DNA from: Actinomycetota bacterium
GTDB lineage: Bacteria > Actinomycetota > Thermoleophilia > Miltoncostaeales > Miltoncostaeaceae
Direction: 5' to 3'
Assembly: GCA_947451735.1 (NCBI GenBank)
Contig: CANGAY010000036.1
Span: forward strand, 1-6,977
DNA length: 6,977 nt
Position 1 is the first letter of the stretch. Each line of letters begins with the position of its first letter. The translations under genes and the position numbers were made by a program. Shown here one piece after another: positions 6,469 through 6,977 of this stretch. The notes below the pieces were generated by a model, which saw only the letters and a program-made list of their open reading frames with translations, did no database searches and was not told where the DNA came from.

Positions 6469-6977
6469 GTGAACGGAACCCGCGTACGTGCACTCGCCCT
6501 CATCGCCGCCGCCGCACTGGGCGCATCGGCGCTGGCGGGCTGCGGCGGATCGGGCGGCGGCACCACCACCACGGCCACCCCCCCGGGCACCACGTCGCCC
6601 GGCGATGGCACGGTGACCATCCAGACCGATACGGTGGTCACCGACACCGCGCCACCCAGCAACACCACCGGCATCACGGGCAACGCACAGCTTGACGAGG
6701 CCATCACCGCGATGTCGAAGGCGATACGCGGCACCATGGCCGATCTGAACGGCTCGTCCGACGCCACCACCCTCACCACGGCGATCTCCGCGCGCGGCCA
6801 GGCGTTCGACCGGGCCATCCAGCAGATTCACGACGTGGTGCCCGAGGACGGCGCCCAGACCAACACCCAAAAAGCCATCGCCGACGCCGCGCCCGCGCTG
6901 TCGCAGGCCTACCGTGACTTCAGCGACGCCGCGGCACAGGCCGCCGACAGCAACGACGCTGCTGCGCTGTCGAAGGC
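6469..6977 (+). CDS. Secreted lipoprotein of unknown function, N-terminal part (runs off the right edge)
   Basis: I do not recognise this family. From GTG 6469 the product begins with Arg5 and Arg7, then a hydrophobic stretch, and a lipobox L22-A23-G24-C25, so it should be lipid-anchored on the outer face of the membrane. Residues 26 to about 70 are a Gly/Thr/Ser/Pro-rich linker. From about 72 the sequence becomes Ala-rich and amphipathic (QLDEAITAMSKAI, AFDRAIQQIHDVV, SQAYRDFSDAAAQAA), suggesting a bundle of helices. 169 codons are visible with no stop. The GTG start is chosen because it gives a complete signal peptide; no Shine-Dalgarno precedes it. The start lies 23 bases from the divergent M20 start, so the promoters must overlap each other or the neighbouring genes. 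Confidence 0.8.
   Translation, partial: MNGTRVRALALIAAAALGASALAGCGGSGGGTTTTATPPGTTSPGDGTVTIQTDTVVTDTAPPSNTTGITGNAQLDEAITAMSKAIRGTMADLNGSSDATTLTTAISARGQAFDRAIQQIHDVVPEDGAQTNTQKAIADAAPALSQAYRDFSDAAAQAADSNDAAALSK

Noticed and set aside
1..6977. CRISPR array, insertion sequence, phage or defence system
   Set aside because: No spaced direct repeats, transposase, integrase or terminal repeats were seen; apart from the unassigned lipoprotein, the genes are ordinary metabolic or repair genes of matching composition.

Overview
The window is very GC-rich and almost fully coding. It looks like chromosomal, housekeeping DNA from a high-GC Actinomycetota-type bacterium. The support is strong G/C third-position bias, many GTG/TTG starts, a PanD N-terminus ([12 protein letters not shown]) and a fumarase (GRTHLMDAVPVTLGQEF, GKVNPVIPEVV) that read most like actinobacterial versions, and a possible leaderless promoter. 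Class or genus cannot be fixed from this sequence; a deep-branching class such as Thermoleophilia is possible but is only a guess.

Layout. (1) Positions 1-1379, minus strand: a compact cluster transcribed right to left, family-4 uracil-DNA glycosylase, then tsaE, then tsaB, which runs off the left edge. TsaE and TsaB act in making the t6A modification of tRNA. (2) 1380-1602: a divergent intergenic region with a candidate promoter and small hairpins, the only gene-free stretch above 100 bases. (3) 1603-3692, plus strand: the pantothenate (vitamin B5) block. PanC and PanD lie in one uninterrupted 435-codon frame, and panB overlaps its end. (4) 3693-3765: the convergent gap, holding a perfect 18-bp inverted repeat that probably terminates transcription from both sides. 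(5) 3766-6445, minus strand: an M20 dipeptidase-like metallopeptidase followed after 19 bases by class II fumarase fumC. (6) 6469 to the right edge, plus strand: the start of a secreted lipoprotein of unknown function, whose start codon is only 23 bases from the divergent M20 start.

How the genes work together. PanB (ketopantoate), PanD (beta-alanine) and PanC (ligation of pantoate and beta-alanine) supply the precursors and the final ligation of pantothenate synthesis; only the ketopantoate reductase is not here. Genes in blocks 1 and 5 look co-transcribed, but no functional link within block 5 is obvious.

No mobile element, CRISPR array, RNA gene or defence system was seen. The observations most worth checking are the in-frame PanC-PanD arrangement with a well-formed ribosome binding site buried inside it, and a C-terminal QMGLF tail on the uracil-DNA glycosylase that resembles a sliding-clamp binding peptide.
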